From Oscillospiraceae bacterium (GTDB lineage Bacteria > Bacillota_A > Clostridia > Oscillospirales > Ruminococcaceae): 8,470 nt of DNA. The translations under genes and the position numbers were made by a program. Positions 1 to 6,116 of the stretch are shown here, in pieces (the first letter of the stretch is position 1; every line of letters begins with the position of its first letter). A model generated the notes under the pieces. That model was not told the DNA's origin and made no database searches. It saw only the letters and a list, made by a program, of their open reading frames with translations. The stretch lies in assembly GCA_900766795.1 (NCBI GenBank), contig CAAFWX010000214.1, positions 1 to 8,470 of the forward strand, read 5' to 3'.

Positions 1-875
1 ATAAGGTTCTTTACTGCGTCTGTTCCGATAAGCACCTCGACAGCGGCAACTCTGCCCTTCTTGTCGGAGCGCGGTATCAGGTTCTGCGCAATGATTCCCT
101 GAAGCATGTTCGCAAGCTGGCTGCGTACCTGCTCCTGCGCGTGAATCGGGCAGGCGTCGATGATTCGGTCAACCGTCTGCGCCGCAGAGGAGGTGTGCAG
201 AGTGCCGAACACAAGGTGTCCCGTTTCGGCGGCGGTCATTGCAAGAGAGATGGTTTCATAGTCGCGCATCTCACCGATAAGTATAACATCGGGGTCTTCA
301 CGAAGCGCACTTCTCAGCGCAGAGCCGAACGAGGGAACGTCCCTGCCGATTTCGCGCTGGTGGATTGTAGCCTTCTCCTGCTTGTAGCGGTACTCAATCG
401 GGTCCTCAATGGTGATAACATGGCACGCGCGGGTAGCATTGATGTGCTCAATCATCGCAGCAAGCGTCGTGGACTTGCCCGCACCGGTGGGTCCTGTTAC
501 AAGGATAAGTCCGCGGCGCTTCTTTGCGAGGTCAAGAAGCACCTTGGGCATTCTAAGCTCCTCAAGCGAGGGAATCTCAGCGTTCAGCAGACGAATGCAG
601 CACGCAAGTCTGCCGCCCTGACGATATACGTTTACACGCTGTCTTGCGCCGTTCTTAAGCTCAAACGAGAAGTCGATGTCGTTGCCCTCGGTGAGCAGCT
701 TCTCCTGCTCGGCAGACAGAATCGAAAGAATCGTTCTGTTGACAACCTGGTCGGAAAGCTCGGTGTACTTGATAAGCTCGCCGTTTACACGAATTACGGT
801 GGGAAGTCCGACGGAAAGGTGAATATCCGACGCGTTCATCTCACGCGCCTGCATAATAAATTCTTCAAATGTCAT
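1..875 (-). CDS. pilT: Type IV pilus retraction ATPase PilT (3' end off the left edge)
   Basis: This encodes the hexameric cytoplasmic ATPase that powers pilus retraction (twitching motility, DNA uptake). The first 291 residues are present; PilT is usually about 350, so roughly the last 60 are missing. Visible motifs: an N-terminal PAS-like region opening MTFEEFIMQAREMNASDIHL; Walker A GPTGAGKST at residues 128-136; Asp box ITIEDPIEY at 154-162; Walker B DPDVILIGEMRD at 194-205, with the GEMRD form typical of PilT; and His box GHLVFGTLHTSSA at 219-231. The start is ATG at 873-875, with an AAAGGAAG ribosome binding site about 8 bases upstream. It lies 19 bases after the stop of the CobU-like gene, so the two are very probably co-transcribed. 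No pilin, PilB, PilC or PilM gene is in the window, so the rest of the pilus machinery must lie elsewhere or beyond the left edge. The identification is secure; only the end is unseen. Confidence 0.95.
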   Translation of the reverse strand, partial: MTFEEFIMQAREMNASDIHLSVGLPTVIRVNGELIKYTELSDQVVNRTILSILSAEQEKLLTEGNDIDFSFELKNGARQRVNVYRQGGRLACCIRLLNAEIPSLEELRMPKVLLDLAKKRRGLILVTGPTGAGKSTTLAAMIEHINATRACHVITIEDPIEYRYKQEKATIHQREIGRDVPSFGSALRSALREDPDVILIGEMRDYETISLAMTAAETGHLVFGTLHTSSAAQTVDRIIDACPIHAQEQVRSQLANMLQGIIAQNLIPRSDKKGRVAAVEVLIGTDAVKNL

Positions 876-894
876 GTGAGTGCTTCCTTTCAGT

Positions 895-1440
895 TTACTT
901 TATCTTGAACTGGATTCCGCTTGCGGAGAAATAAACCTCGTTGGAGGTGTTTGCTATACGCTGGTTGACAGCGCCCAGAATGTGGCGCAGAGCAGCCTGA
1001 CGCGGGTCATGCGGCGTAACGGAGAAGCCTGTTTCAAGAGTAATGATTATCATGCTTCCGTCAAGCTCTTCAATCTTGTCGCGCATTGCCTGAATGTCGT
1101 CGATAATGCGCTTTTCGATTTCCTTCCTCTTGTCATCGTCAAGCTTTGAAATATCGGGACACATTTCATCAATGCAAACCTCAGCGTAGGCGTTGAGGGT
1201 GTCAAAGATGACAAACTTGTGGTCGCCGATTTTTTCAGCAGGATTGCTTTCAGCCCCTGTCATGATGTCCCACTCGACAAAGTTCTTCTTGTTGTCGTAT
1301 TCAATACGGTTGAGGGTGTCGGTATCAACGGCTTCTCCCACTTTGAGATACAGGACGTAATCAAATCGTGAGAAATTCGTGACTGCCCATCTTCTCTTTC
1401 CGCTTGACGCACCGCCGGTGATAAGAATATTCTTGGACAT
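895..1440 (-). CDS. CobU-fold P-loop protein, probably not a functional cobinamide kinase
   Basis: The 181-residue protein matches the CobU family (adenosylcobinamide kinase/guanylyltransferase) along its length: N-terminal beta strand and P-loop ILITGGASSGK at 5-15, an RI...W block at 45-57, a strand ending FDTLNAY at 79-85, ETG near 136-138 where CobU has NEVG, and a very CobU-like C-terminus with VNQR at 158-161 and a SGIQFKIK ending. Two key positions differ. The P-loop Ser/Thr after the lysine, which binds Mg2+, is Arg16. The position aligning with the CobU histidine that carries GMP (RIxxH) is Asp49. No cobalamin gene is nearby; it leads a pilT operon. I infer a repurposed nucleotide-binding or structural protein, but a divergent enzyme is possible. 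ATG at 1438-1440 is chosen because GGAAG lies 7 bases upstream. An in-frame ATG 13 codons earlier (1477-1479) would place this ribosome binding site inside the gene and add residues unlike CobU. Confidence 0.8.
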   Translation of the reverse strand: MSKNILITGGASSGKRRWAVTNFSRFDYVLYLKVGEAVDTDTLNRIEYDNKKNFVEWDIMTGAESNPAEKIGDHKFVIFDTLNAYAEVCIDEMCPDISKLDDDKRKEIEKRIIDDIQAMRDKIEELDGSMIIITLETGFSVTPHDPRQAALRHILGAVNQRIANTSNEVYFSASGIQFKIK

Positions 1441-1511
1441 TAGCGTTCTTCCTTTCCGTATGCCGCCCGCCGCTTTCAAACGTCGGAGCGACAGTTGTAC
1501 TATTCACCTAT

Positions 1512-1540
1512 ATTTTAACACATTGAATTTAAATTGTAAA
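1512..1540 (-). promoter_or_regulatory. Sigma-A-type promoter of the CobU-like/pilT operon
   Basis: Read on the minus strand, TTTACA (1540-1535) and TAAAAT (1517-1512) are separated by exactly 17 bases. A TG one base before the -10 gives an extended -10. The start site would be near 1505, leaving a leader of about 65 bases before the ATG at 1440. The spacer contains the 10-base palindrome AATTTAAATT (1526-1535), which may just reflect AT richness. Confidence 0.6.
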
Positions 1541-1784
1541 TAGTCTTGATTAATTTCTTCAAATTTGCAAAAATAATAGGAGTTTTTTTGTGCAAGGTCA
1601 CAACATGTTGCGGAGTTATCGCACATAATTATAGGGAGTAATTCTTTTCTTCGGGAATCGCGGCTTTTCATTATTACACAAAAGCCAAAGCAAATATTCC
1701 GTAATTTAGGGCGCAGAGTCGGCTAAATAGTGATTAACGTGAAAATGCACAAAATTAAGGCAAAAACTTTGTTAAGATTATTGC
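1541..1784. other. AT-rich divergent intergenic region without a recognised gene
   Basis: This is the central part of the 428-base gap between the CobU-like gene and the lacI-type gene, between the two outward-facing promoters. I find no convincing gene or known RNA in it. It holds a 7-bp inverted repeat GGCTTTT/AAAAGCC (1662-1668 and 1680-1686, 11-base loop, no T-run), a perfect 10-base palindrome CAACATGTTG (1601-1610), and TTAACGTGAA (1734-1743), which has a central CG as many LacI-family operators do. A 12-codon GTG-started frame at 1590-1628 follows an AGGAG. None of these is more than suggestive. The length is generous for two simple promoters, so regulatory sites or an unrecognised small RNA are possible. 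Confidence 0.5.
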
Positions 1785-1799
1785 TTTACAAAAGCCGAA
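1678..1799 (+). repeat. Pair of near-identical 12-base direct repeats (ACAAAAGCCRAA)
   Basis: ACAAAAGCCAAA at 1678-1689 and ACAAAAGCCGAA at 1788-1799 differ at one base and lie 110 bases apart. The second copy overlaps the 3' end of the -35 box of the lacI-type promoter, and the first forms one arm of the 1662-1686 inverted repeat. They could be binding sites for a regulator of the divergent region. Chance in AT-rich DNA is not excluded. Confidence 0.35.
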
Positions 1800-1813
1800 A
1801 TTTAACTTAAAAT
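1785..1813 (+). promoter_or_regulatory. Sigma-A-type promoter of the LacI-family regulator gene
   Basis: TTTACA at 1785-1790 and TAAAAT at 1808-1813 have a 17-base spacer, followed by an AT-rich stretch. The transcript should start near 1820, giving a leader of about 50 bases. An imperfect AT-rich dyad (AAATA...TATTT, about 1810-1828) lies over the -10 and start site and could be an autoregulatory operator. The hexamers and spacing match those of the oppositely oriented promoter at 1512-1540. Confidence 0.65.
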
Positions 1814-1868
1814 ATATATAGTGTATTTATTCAATAACAGACATTTGTGAAAGGATTTAGCTAACACA

Positions 1869-2900
1869 ATGATAAAGAAAAGCGTAACAATGAGCGACAT
1901 CGCCAAGGTGATGAACGTCAGCACGGTAACTGTGTCAAAGGCGCTGGGCGACCGCGAGGGAGTCAGCGACGAGCTGCGCGAGCGTATCAAGCAGAAAGCC
2001 ACCGAAATGGGCTACCGCATTCACACGGGCGGTCACGGTGCAAAGGACGGGCTTACATACAACATCGGCATTATCGTTGCGCGCCACTTCATCAGCGACG
2101 CGAGCGCGTTCTACTGGATTATGTACCGCTACATCGTGGAGCTGCTTCAAAAGCAGAACTACTACGGTATGCTCGAGGTGGTGGACGACGACGCCAACGG
2201 CACTGCGGAAATCCCGAACTCGGTGCTTGACAAGAAGGTAGACGGGCTTATTATCCTCGGGCAATTCTCCGACGCTTACATCGACAAGCTGATGTCCCAC
2301 TATATCCCCACGGTTTTCCTCGACTTCTACGGGAGCCGCGAGGACGCGGAAACTGTGCTCTCGGACAGCTTCTACGGCTCGTATATGCTGACAAGCTACC
2401 TCATAAGCTGCGGGCACAGGCGAATAGGCTTCCTCGGCAGCGTGAGCAGCACATCCTCTATCGCCGACCGCTATCTCGGCTACTACAAGGCGCTGATTGA
2501 GCACCGCATTCCGCTTCGTCAGGACTGGGTGATAAGCGACCGCTCCAACGAAAGCGACATCTACCCCACCTTCGCGCTTCCGCAGGACATGCCGACTGCT
2601 TTCGTCTGCAACTGCGACGAAACAGCATACAAGCTCGTGAACCAGCTCAAGGCTTCAGGCTACAACGTGCCTGACGACATCTCCGTTGTCGGCTACGACA
2701 ACCACATCTACTCCACCATCTGCACTCCACGGCTTACCACCATCGACGTAAACAGCCGCGCAATGAGCGGAGAAGCGGTGGACATTATCCTCCACAAAAT
2801 CCGCGACGGCAACTACAAGCGCGGGCGCACCCTTGTTACCGGCAAGCTGATTCGCCGCGAAAGCGTAAAGAACCTCAACGCCGCCATGAATGCTGAATAA
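1869..2900 (+). CDS. LacI/GalR-family transcriptional regulator
   Basis: A 343-residue DNA-binding repressor of the usual family length. Residues 8-33 are a classic LacI helix-turn-helix (MSDIAKVMNVSTVTVSKALG...GVS), followed by the third helix ending in GYR at 48-50. From NIGIIV (65-70) onward it is a periplasmic-binding-protein-like effector domain with VDGLIILG (124-131), the GHRRIGFLG block (182-190), VPDDISVVGYDN (267-278) and PRLTTIDV (287-294), all standard family landmarks. The hinge is odd: residues 53-58 read HTGGHGA-like glycine-rich sequence where PurR and LacI have a helix with an intercalating leucine. The effector is probably a sugar or nucleoside, but no transport or catabolic gene adjoins it, so its regulon cannot be named. 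ATG at 1869 has AAGGA 13 bases upstream, a long spacing; an internal ATG at 1890 would begin directly at the HTH. It is the only plus-strand gene here, with its own promoter and terminator. Confidence 0.93.
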   Translation: MIKKSVTMSDIAKVMNVSTVTVSKALGDREGVSDELRERIKQKATEMGYRIHTGGHGAKDGLTYNIGIIVARHFISDASAFYWIMYRYIVELLQKQNYYGMLEVVDDDANGTAEIPNSVLDKKVDGLIILGQFSDAYIDKLMSHYIPTVFLDFYGSREDAETVLSDSFYGSYMLTSYLISCGHRRIGFLGSVSSTSSIADRYLGYYKALIEHRIPLRQDWVISDRSNESDIYPTFALPQDMPTAFVCNCDETAYKLVNQLKASGYNVPDDISVVGYDNHIYSTICTPRLTTIDVNSRAMSGEAVDIILHKIRDGNYKRGRTLVTGKLIRRESVKNLNAAMNAE

Positions 2901-2905
2901 CATAT

Positions 2906-2937
2906 AAGCCGCACAGGATTTCCTGCGCGGCTTTTTT
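2906..2937 (+). terminator. Rho-independent terminator of the LacI-family gene
   Basis: Stem AAGCCGC (2906-2912) pairs with GCGGCTT (2927-2933), one A/C mismatch follows, then CAGG/CCTG closes a four-base ATTT loop. Six T's run at 2932-2937. It starts 5 bases after the stop codon. The minus-strand LRR gene converges on it; in that direction the tail is only TTATAT, so it may also stop that transcript, though less efficiently. Confidence 0.9.
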
Positions 2938-2950
2938 ATAGTGCTCAAAA

Positions 2951-5134
2951 TCAACCCTTGAAGTCGGAATACAGTTCGTCCATGTTTGCGGAGGTGTATG
3001 TTTTTCCGCCTGCGGATACGGTAAGGTTTTCGCAGTCGTCGAAAGCGTACTTCCCAATGGAAGTGACGCTTGACGGAATTGTTATGCTTGTAATTCCGCT
3101 TCCACGGAAAGCGTATTTATCAATTTCGACAAGCGCCGACGGCAGCCTGATACTCGTAAGCCCTGTGCACTCTCTGAACGCACCCATGCCAATATAAGTC
3201 ACCGTATCAGGGATTTCTATGCTCTTAAGCCCTGCGCAGCCATAAAGCAGGCTGCTTGTAATCCGCGTTATTCCGCTGTCGAAGGTGACGGAAGTGAGCG
3301 CGTCGCAGCCATAGAATACACCCGACCCATTTGTGCCGTCACTATGTCCGTCGTAGGTAAGCCCCGCAGGGATATTTACCTTTTTCAAGGATTTACAATC
3401 CAAAAACGCATTGTTCTGAATTATCGTTAAACTGCTCGGCAGCTGCACTTCTGTAAGCCCCGTGTTTTTGAATGCGTACTTTTCGATTGTGGTAAGCGAA
3501 TTTGACAGCTTAATGCTTGTTAGGTTAGCGCAATCCTTGAATGCACTTTGTTCTATCAAGGTCACCGTGTCGGGAAGCTCAATGCGCTTTATTCCCGTGC
3601 AGCCGTAGAACAGACCTTCTGTAATCGTCTTTATTCCGCTGTCAAATGTCACCGTTTCAAGCGCGCTGCAATCATAGAACGCACCCGAAGCGTCCGTGCC
3701 TATACTATACCCATCGAATGCAAGCCCCGCGGGGATATTCACCTTTTTAAGCGATTTGCAGCCGCTGAACGTTTCATTGGAGATTGTCGTCAAGCTGCTC
3801 GGCAGCTGCACCTCAACAAGACCGGTGTTTTTGAACGCAAACCTTTCGATGGTGGTTAGCGTTGATGAAAGCTTAATGCTTGTAAGATTACCGCAGGCTC
3901 TGAATGCGCTTTCTTCAATCAGAGTGACCGTATCGGGAATCTCAATGTGCTTAAGTCCCGTACACCCGTAGAACAATGCTTTTGAAATCACCTTGATTCC
4001 GCTGTCAAAGGTGACAGTTTCAAGCGCGCCGCAATCATAAAACACTCCTGACCCGGATTGTCCCGCACTGGTTCCCGCATATGTAAGCCCCGCAGGAATA
4101 TTCACCTTTTTAAGCGACTTGCAATCTCTGAACGCTTCATTATAGATTTCCGTCAAACCGCTCGGAAGCTGAACCTGCGTAATATCACTATTCTCAAAGG
4201 CGGATTTTCCGATAGCTGCAACCTTAGTCCCATCAATAGTTTCGGGAATAATAATGTTTCGGGCAGCGCCCAAATAACGCGTGATAGTAGCCGTCCCGTT
4301 GCTTACGCTGTACTCCACATCATCGGCTGTCAGCACCACGGGAGTTTCCTCAATTTCTTCAGCGGGAGTGGTATTTCTTTCGGTTGTCGCAGCAGTGGTT
4401 GTTCTCCTTGTTGTGGTTGTAACACGGGTGGTTGCAGCGGGGGTGTTATTCTCTCCATTGGAGGTTGTTGTCGTACCGTTGCCGCTCGTTGTTTCGGCAG
4501 GCGGCTGTTCTGTTTCGTCTGTTACCTCAAAAGTCCCGACAACCATTTCGTCCACAGCTTCAATGCCTGTTGTTGATTCGGATACGGTCGTGGTTTGTAC
4601 GGTTGCGTAGTCTTCCGGCGTTGGCTGTTCGGCAATTGTCGTGACATCGGTATGCGCCGGCTCATTGCCGCCGGTTATCTCCTCAAGCTTTGCGGCAATA
4701 TCTCTGTCGCCTGTCAGCTCAAAGCCTTTATTAAGTATCTCAACCGCGCTGTCGGTTTCCCCCAAAGCAATATAAGCGTCTGCCAAACCGAGGTATGCTT
4801 CAATATTCATCGGGTCGATTTCCAGCACTCGCTCAAATTCTATTATTGCCTGCTCATAATTCTGCTCGCTAAGATACCTTTGCGCAAGCTTTAGCGCACT
4901 CTGGGTTGTTGAGGTTCCCAAATTCGTCACAACCGCGGCGCCTGCCCCGACTCCGAGCACGACCGCTGCTGCCAGTACAATGGTGATAATATTGCGTTTG
5001 TTGGAAAACCGCCCCTGCGCTTTCGTTTGGCTTGCAGTTTCCGGTTCGATTACCAACGCAGCGTTGTCCGTTCCGCAATCGGGACATTTTGTTTCGTTCT
5101 CGGGGAGCTTTGCTCCACAATTGTTGCAGTGCAT
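2951..5134 (-). CDS. Membrane-anchored zinc ribbon-TPR-leucine-rich repeat (BspA-like) protein
   Basis: A 727-residue multidomain protein of unknown specific role. In order: a zinc ribbon with CNNC at 3-6 and CPDC at 17-20; a basic stretch (KR, 46-47) and one membrane helix at about 49-70, predicting N-in/C-out topology; tetratricopeptide-type helices at about 78-150 (EQAIIEFERVLEIDP, AYLGLADAYIALG); a Thr-rich low-complexity stalk at about 160-262; then BspA-type LRRs (LRR_5: SLKKVNIP, AF..C..L) from about 275 to the end. The LRR part contains three 121-residue supermodules. I infer a surface-exposed adhesin or interaction protein anchored by the single helix; no catalytic motif or sortase signal is visible. 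The ATG at 5132-5134 has a perfect GGAGG 7 bases upstream. It sits between a terminator upstream and a convergent gene downstream, so it is probably monocistronic, but I cannot point to a convincing promoter in 5147-5220. Its base composition is visibly more AT-rich than its neighbours. Confidence 0.88.
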   Translation of the reverse strand: MHCNNCGAKLPENETKCPDCGTDNAALVIEPETASQTKAQGRFSNKRNIITIVLAAAVVLGVGAGAAVVTNLGTSTTQSALKLAQRYLSEQNYEQAIIEFERVLEIDPMNIEAYLGLADAYIALGETDSAVEILNKGFELTGDRDIAAKLEEITGGNEPAHTDVTTIAEQPTPEDYATVQTTTVSESTTGIEAVDEMVVGTFEVTDETEQPPAETTSGNGTTTTSNGENNTPAATTRVTTTTRRTTTAATTERNTTPAEEIEETPVVLTADDVEYSVSNGTATITRYLGAARNIIIPETIDGTKVAAIGKSAFENSDITQVQLPSGLTEIYNEAFRDCKSLKKVNIPAGLTYAGTSAGQSGSGVFYDCGALETVTFDSGIKVISKALFYGCTGLKHIEIPDTVTLIEESAFRACGNLTSIKLSSTLTTIERFAFKNTGLVEVQLPSSLTTISNETFSGCKSLKKVNIPAGLAFDGYSIGTDASGAFYDCSALETVTFDSGIKTITEGLFYGCTGIKRIELPDTVTLIEQSAFKDCANLTSIKLSNSLTTIEKYAFKNTGLTEVQLPSSLTIIQNNAFLDCKSLKKVNIPAGLTYDGHSDGTNGSGVFYGCDALTSVTFDSGITRITSSLLYGCAGLKSIEIPDTVTYIGMGAFRECTGLTSIRLPSALVEIDKYAFRGSGITSITIPSSVTSIGKYAFDDCENLTVSAGGKTYTSANMDELYSDFKG
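3086..4174 (-). repeat. Three tandem 363-bp coding repeats in the LRR gene
   Basis: The units are 3812-4174, 3449-3811 and 3086-3448 (protein residues 321-441, 442-562, 563-683). Each begins VQLPS and runs through CKSLKKVNIPAG, a Gly/Ser-rich loop ending in FYxC, TVTFDSG or SVTFDSG, LFYGC or LLYGC, and IPDTVT or LPDTVT. The landmark proline falls at residues 324, 445, 566 and 687, exactly 121 apart each time. The DNA copies are also clearly alike, with units 2 and 3 sharing stretches such as CTCGGCAGCTGCAC. This indicates duplication of a multi-LRR block rather than of single repeats. Confidence 0.9.
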
Positions 5135-5220
5135 AAAACCGCCTCCATATCCATATAAATGAATTTGATTATCTTATAATCCCAAAAGACAAGTGCTTTT
5201 TTATTAACCTTATATCAGAA

Positions 5221-5252
5221 AACACCCCTCAAAATGTAAATCAAGGGGTGTT
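5221..5252 (-). terminator. Stem-loop terminator after yebC
   Basis: On the minus strand AACACCCCT and AGGGGTGTT form a perfect 9-bp stem (5252-5244 with 5229-5221) around a 14-base loop, followed by TTCTGATAT. The T-run is short, so strength is moderate. It lies about 90 bases beyond the yebC stop and upstream of the LRR gene, separating the two transcription units. Confidence 0.65.
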
Positions 5253-5340
5253 CGGTGTACGTCATCTTTCGGGCGCGATTTGGCGCTTGTCACAACTCGC
5301 GTCCAAAATCTCGGCAAAAGCTCGGAAAACCGCGCGGTTA

Positions 5341-6093
5341 TCAATCCTCGTCGGCGGTTTCGGGCATGTCCCAGTTGTGCCAAACGTTCTGCACGTCGTC
5401 GTTGTCGTCGAGGGCTTCGAGGAGGAGGTTCATCTTCTTGATGTGCTCCTCGTCGGTGAGGGTGGTGTATGTAGAGGGCACCTGCTCCGCTTCCGCGGAC
5501 ACAACAGTGTAGCCTGCCTTGGTGAGCGCTTCGGCAACTGCGGCAACCTCGCTCGGGTCGGTGGTTATCTCAACGCAGCCGTCCTCAAAGCTGAAGTCCT
5601 CGCCGCCTGCTTCGAGAATGTCCTCCATCGCCTTGTCCTCGTCAATGTCGCCGTCCTCGTTGTTCAGCACGATTACGCCCTTGAGCGTGAACATGAAGCT
5701 TACGCAGCCGGTAGCGCCCATGTTTCCGCCGAACTTATCGAAATAGTGGCGAATCTCGCCTGCGGTGCGGTTTCTGTTGTCAGTAAGGCACTCTACGATT
5801 ACCGCAACTCCGTTGGGACCGTAGCCCTCGTATACGCAGTTCTCGTAGTCGTTCTTCTCAGCGCCGCCCGCTGCCTTTTTCAGCAGTCTATCGATATTGT
5901 CGTTGGGAATGTTGTTGGACTTTGCCTTCTGCACAAGCGTTGCAAGTCGGGAGTTGTTTGCGGGGTCGGCAGAGCCTGTTTCCTTAATGCAAACCAGTAT
6001 CTCACGGCTTATCTTGGTGAATACCTTTGCTCTTGCGCCGTCCTTCTCGCCCTTCTTGCGCTTGATGGTGCTCCATTTTGAATGTCCTGACAT
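5341..6093 (-). CDS. yebC: YebC/TACO1-family translation or regulatory protein
   Basis: The 250-residue protein is full length for the family and opens with its signature MSGHSKWSTIKRKK...DGARAKVFTK (residues 1-27). Further family landmarks follow: NIPNDNIDRLLKKAAG at about 61-76, YEGYGPNGVAVIVECLTDNRNRT at about 88-110, GGNMGATGCVSFMF at about 121-134, and DDVQNVWHNWD near the C-terminus. YebC proteins are cytoplasmic. They have been described both as DNA-binding regulators (PmpR-like) and, more recently and like mitochondrial TACO1, as factors helping ribosomes through difficult sequences such as polyproline. Its position downstream of obg and mrnC favours a translation role here, by inference. 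ATG at 6091-6093 has GGAG 7 bases upstream (AAGGAGAG) and lies 23 bases after the yitT-family stop. The stop is followed by a perfect 12-base palindrome (5328-5339) and then the terminator at 5221-5252. Confidence 0.96.
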   Translation of the reverse strand: MSGHSKWSTIKRKKGEKDGARAKVFTKISREILVCIKETGSADPANNSRLATLVQKAKSNNIPNDNIDRLLKKAAGGAEKNDYENCVYEGYGPNGVAVIVECLTDNRNRTAGEIRHYFDKFGGNMGATGCVSFMFTLKGVIVLNNEDGDIDEDKAMEDILEAGGEDFSFEDGCVEITTDPSEVAAVAEALTKAGYTVVSAEAEQVPSTYTTLTDEEHIKKMNLLLEALDDNDDVQNVWHNWDMPETADED

Positions 6094-6116
6094 AATATCT
6101 CTCCTTAATTATTGTT

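Noticed and set aside
141..908. Long plus-strand open frame (255 codons) opposite pilT
   Set aside because: It lies antisense to an unmistakable PilT with all motifs, and its translation is rich in Arg/Leu/Val with no domain; a shadow of the codon bias of pilT.
895..1440. Evidence for a cobalamin biosynthesis locus
   Set aside because: Only the CobU-like gene suggests it. The active-site residues look altered, and no cobS, cobT, cbi gene or recognisable B12 riboswitch is nearby.
1441..1479. Earlier ATG at 1477-1479 for the CobU-like gene
   Set aside because: It would add 13 residues not found in CobU proteins and bury the GGAAG that is ideally spaced for the ATG at 1438-1440.
1662..1686. 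GGCTTTT/AAAAGCC stem-loop as a terminator
   Set aside because: Seven-base stem with an 11-base loop, no T-run on either side, and no gene ending near it.
1734..1743. TTAACGTGAA as a LacI-type operator
   Set aside because: It has a central CG and partial symmetry, but is only 10 bases with mismatches, lies upstream of the promoter and occurs once; not enough to call.
1935..2504. Minus-strand open frame of 189 codons inside the LacI-family gene
   Set aside because: Antisense to a clear LacI-family protein, with no recognisable domain and no ribosome binding site that I could see.
5248..6081. Long plus-strand open frame (277 codons) opposite yebC
   Set aside because: Antisense to a full-length YebC with signature motifs. 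The Val/Leu-rich translation is an artefact of the codon use on the other strand.
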